From assembly GCA_023666425.1 (NCBI GenBank), contig JAMPCA010000002.1, positions 124,001 to 188,000 on the forward strand: a stretch of 64,000 nt of DNA, written 5' to 3'. The position numbers were made by a program, and so were the translations under genes. Positions 62,428-64,000 of this stretch are shown piece after piece. A model generated the notes under the pieces. The model had not been told where the DNA came from. It saw only the letters and a list, made by a program, of their open reading frames with translations, and did no database searches. The DNA is from Muribaculaceae bacterium. Lineage in GTDB: Bacteria; Bacillota; Clostridia; Lachnospirales; Lachnospiraceae. Positions within the stretch are counted from its first letter, which is position 1. Each line of letters begins with the position of its first letter.

Positions 62428-64000
62428 TACAGTAAACCTCTTATTTCTCCAAACATATCTGCTTCCTCCCTAATCGCGTTCTCGTTGCCGATCACACACA
62501 GACACGCATCCTCCAGCACCGCGGCGATCAGATCTGCAAGCCTGCGGATATCCTCCGGCGTGGCGGATAAGATCTCGTCACGCTCCCTCTGGATATCCTC
62601 ATACGTCAGCTCTCCCAGCCATGCCGCCATCGAGCGGTTTCCCTTCGCCTCCGGGTTTAACGGCGTATCTAAGGCTCCGAACGTTCCGATGATATACTTT
62701 GTCATATCCCTCTCGTCCGCATCAAAGCCCCGGATATACTCCGGGAGTCGGTTGTAGACCTCGTTGGTCTTCGCCAGATTCGGGTCTCTGTAAGAAGAGA
62801 AATAGCTCTCCCCCGTGCGCAGAAAGGCGCTTCCACATCCATAGGCGCCTCCTACCACACGGATATTCGTCCAGAGATAATCATAATTTAAAATTACTTT
62901 TAATATTTTCAATATTCCGGTATACGCAAAGCCATGCTTTTTAAAATTCCCCGTCCGCGCCACATACTGTATCTGGGAAGCGTCCGTAAAGCCCTCATTC
63001 TTCTTTTCGAGCACAAGCACGGCAGGCTCCCCCGCCGGACTCCCCTCCGGCAGCTTCCCAAGACTCTCCCTGAGCACGGATTCCGCCTCTTTGTACGCCT
63101 GCTCTTTTGCCGTAAAGCTCACGGTGAGGCGCGCCCGGGTAAACACTTTCTGAATCAGTCCGCAAAGCTTCTCTTCCACAGCCTCCGGCGCACGCACAAT
63201 CTCCTCATCCAGCTGCTGAATCAGTCTGTAGTAAGCAATTCCGGAGGTGGCGTCCTGATAAAAGGCATAGGGGGACTGGTAGGACAATGCGCGCATGGAA
63301 GCCACCACATTGCCGCTGCCGCTTAAGCTCATCTGCAGTCTGGACTTCACCTGGGCGATGATCTCTCCCAGCCGCTTGTGGTCAGACAGCTTAGAAGTGC
63401 GCAGAATCTCGTCCGCAAGCTTCACCGCCTGCTCCAGCTGGCTGTGCAAAACCTTGATCCGCACCTCAAAATATACCGGCATCTTCTCTGCCTTCTTCAG
63501 ATTCGGATAAGCGCTGACGCCGCAGGTGATGCCTCCGGTATAGATGTTGATGGCGTTGGAGAGTCCTGCATAGTCGTGCTCCGCCGTGTCCACATAGCCC
63601 AGTACGCTCCGCAGCAGCCCCAGAAGCGGAACCTCCTCCTGCGAAATATCTGTCACATCAAACAAAAGTGTCACATAATCTATGCCGTTTGTGGCAATTT
63701 CATGCCGCACTACAGGAATATCCCCAAGTCTCTCCTCCATATTGGTAAAAGGCTCTGCCGTCCGCTTCATATCCGCCCTTGTCAGCATCGGGATTTTGCG
63801 AAGGTTCTCCTCCGGGGAGGGCTCCTCCTGATAGGCGCGCAGACGTCTTGTCGCCTCAATAAGAGACTGCCTCTCTTCCGCCGTCATGGCTGCCTTGCGG
63901 GCGGCAAGGCGCTCCTTAAGCGCTCTCTCATTCTTTGTGTTGAGCCCCCGCTCGGGGCAGACTGTCACGACCGCCCCGTGGGGATTGTCGAGAAGGTACT
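62427..64000 (-). CDS. M16C-family zinc peptidase, C-terminal part
   Basis: The frame enters from beyond the right edge (residues YLLDNPHGAVVTVCPERG precede the region) and ends at 62427, leaving about 524 residues. It is the C-terminal half of an M16C/PreP-like insulinase-family peptidase (full length about 970): PVVRHEIATNGIDYVTLLFD, LGYVDTAEHDYAGLSNAINI, ENLRKIPMLTRADMK, VVGGAYGCGSAF. The catalytic HxxEH zinc site lies in the missing N-terminal part. A GTG at 63968 is in frame but lies inside the protein and should not be taken as the start. Confidence 0.88.
   Translation of the reverse strand, partial: YLLDNPHGAVVTVCPERGLNTKNERALKERLAARKAAMTAEERQSLIEATRRLRAYQEEPSPEENLRKIPMLTRADMKRTAEPFTNMEERLGDIPVVRHEIATNGIDYVTLLFDVTDISQEEVPLLGLLRSVLGYVDTAEHDYAGLSNAINIYTGGITCGVSAYPNLKKAEKMPVYFEVRIKVLHSQLEQAVKLADEILRTSKLSDHKRLGEIIAQVKSRLQMSLSGSGNVVASMRALSYQSPYAFYQDATSGIAYYRLIQQLDEEIVRAPEAVEEKLCGLIQKVFTRARLTVSFTAKEQAYKEAESVLRESLGKLPEGSPAGEPAVLVLEKKNEGFTDASQIQYVARTGNFKKHGFAYTGILKILKVILNYDYLWTNIRVVGGAYGCGSAFLRTGESYFSSYRDPNLAKTNEVYNRLPEYIRGFDADERDMTKYIIGTFGALDTPLNPEAKGNRSMAAWLGELTYEDIQRERDEILSATPEDIRRLADLIAAVLEDACLCVIGNENAIREEADMFGEIRGLL

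Noticed and set aside
63900-63968. GTG at 63968 as the start of a complete 513-residue protein
   Set aside because: Family-like sequence continues in frame to the right edge of the window, so the gene is truncated by the window.

Overview
The window looks like a chromosomal segment of a motile, spore-forming Firmicute of the Lachnospiraceae type (Clostridium cluster XIVa, near Roseburia and relatives). The evidence is the Clostridia-style fla/che operon with a CheC/FliN-fused FliY and a CheC-CheD pair, the comM-dprA-topA-codY block, a SigK-like sporulation sigma factor, pyruvate phosphate dikinase, and small families such as DUF1292, DUF5662 and YqzL. Nearly everything is on the minus strand, so transcription runs from high to low coordinates. 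Only three genes (40.3 kb and 49.3-52.9 kb) are on the plus strand. No tRNA, rRNA, insertion sequence, prophage or CRISPR array was seen.

Region 1 (1-31,122, minus) is one flagellar/chemotaxis supercluster. In transcription order it reads flgB, flgC, fliE, fliF, fliG, fliH, fliI, fliJ, a MotE-like gene, fliK, flgD, a TIGR02530-type gene, flgE; then motA, motB, fliL, fliM, fliY, fliO, fliP, fliQ, fliR, flhB, flhA, flhF, flhG, a PilZ gene, cheB, cheA, cheW, cheC, cheD, a small membrane protein, sigD/fliA, and a partial small gene at the left edge. It encodes the rod, MS and C rings, the export gate and ATPase, the hook, the stator and the core chemotaxis enzymes. A perfect 13-bp terminator hairpin after flgE and a sigma-A-like promoter before motA divide it into two transcription units. 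flgE has a structured 130-nt leader.

Region 2 (31.2-40.1 kb, minus) holds sigK, comM, dprA, topA and codY, preceded by a DUF5662 gene and a GH13 glycogen-debranching-like protein that has lost key catalytic residues. codY carries a CodY box across its own promoter.

Region 3 (40.2-49.2 kb) has a plus-strand DUF1292 gene, then a minus-strand run: araM-like glycerol-1-phosphate dehydrogenase, a thioredoxin-reductase-like flavoprotein without the usual NADPH motif, a phosphodiester glycosidase, a soluble hybrid histidine kinase, gltX and a UvrD-like helicase.

Region 4 (49.25-55.3 kb) is accessory. It has a plus-strand membrane hybrid histidine kinase with a solute-binding lipoprotein (no permease), facing an AT-rich minus-strand cassette of a membrane alpha/beta hydrolase, a LytTR regulator and a DUF3021 membrane protein.

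Region 5 (55.4-64 kb, minus) is housekeeping: an M16C peptidase (5' part outside the window), era, a yqzL-like small gene, recO, an unknown lipoprotein, glyS and ppdK.

The most noteworthy observations are the degenerate GH13 protein, the flgE leader, the kinase plus binding-protein pair, the NADPH-motif-less flavoprotein, and the lack of any ATG or GTG start upstream of conserved FlhB sequence.
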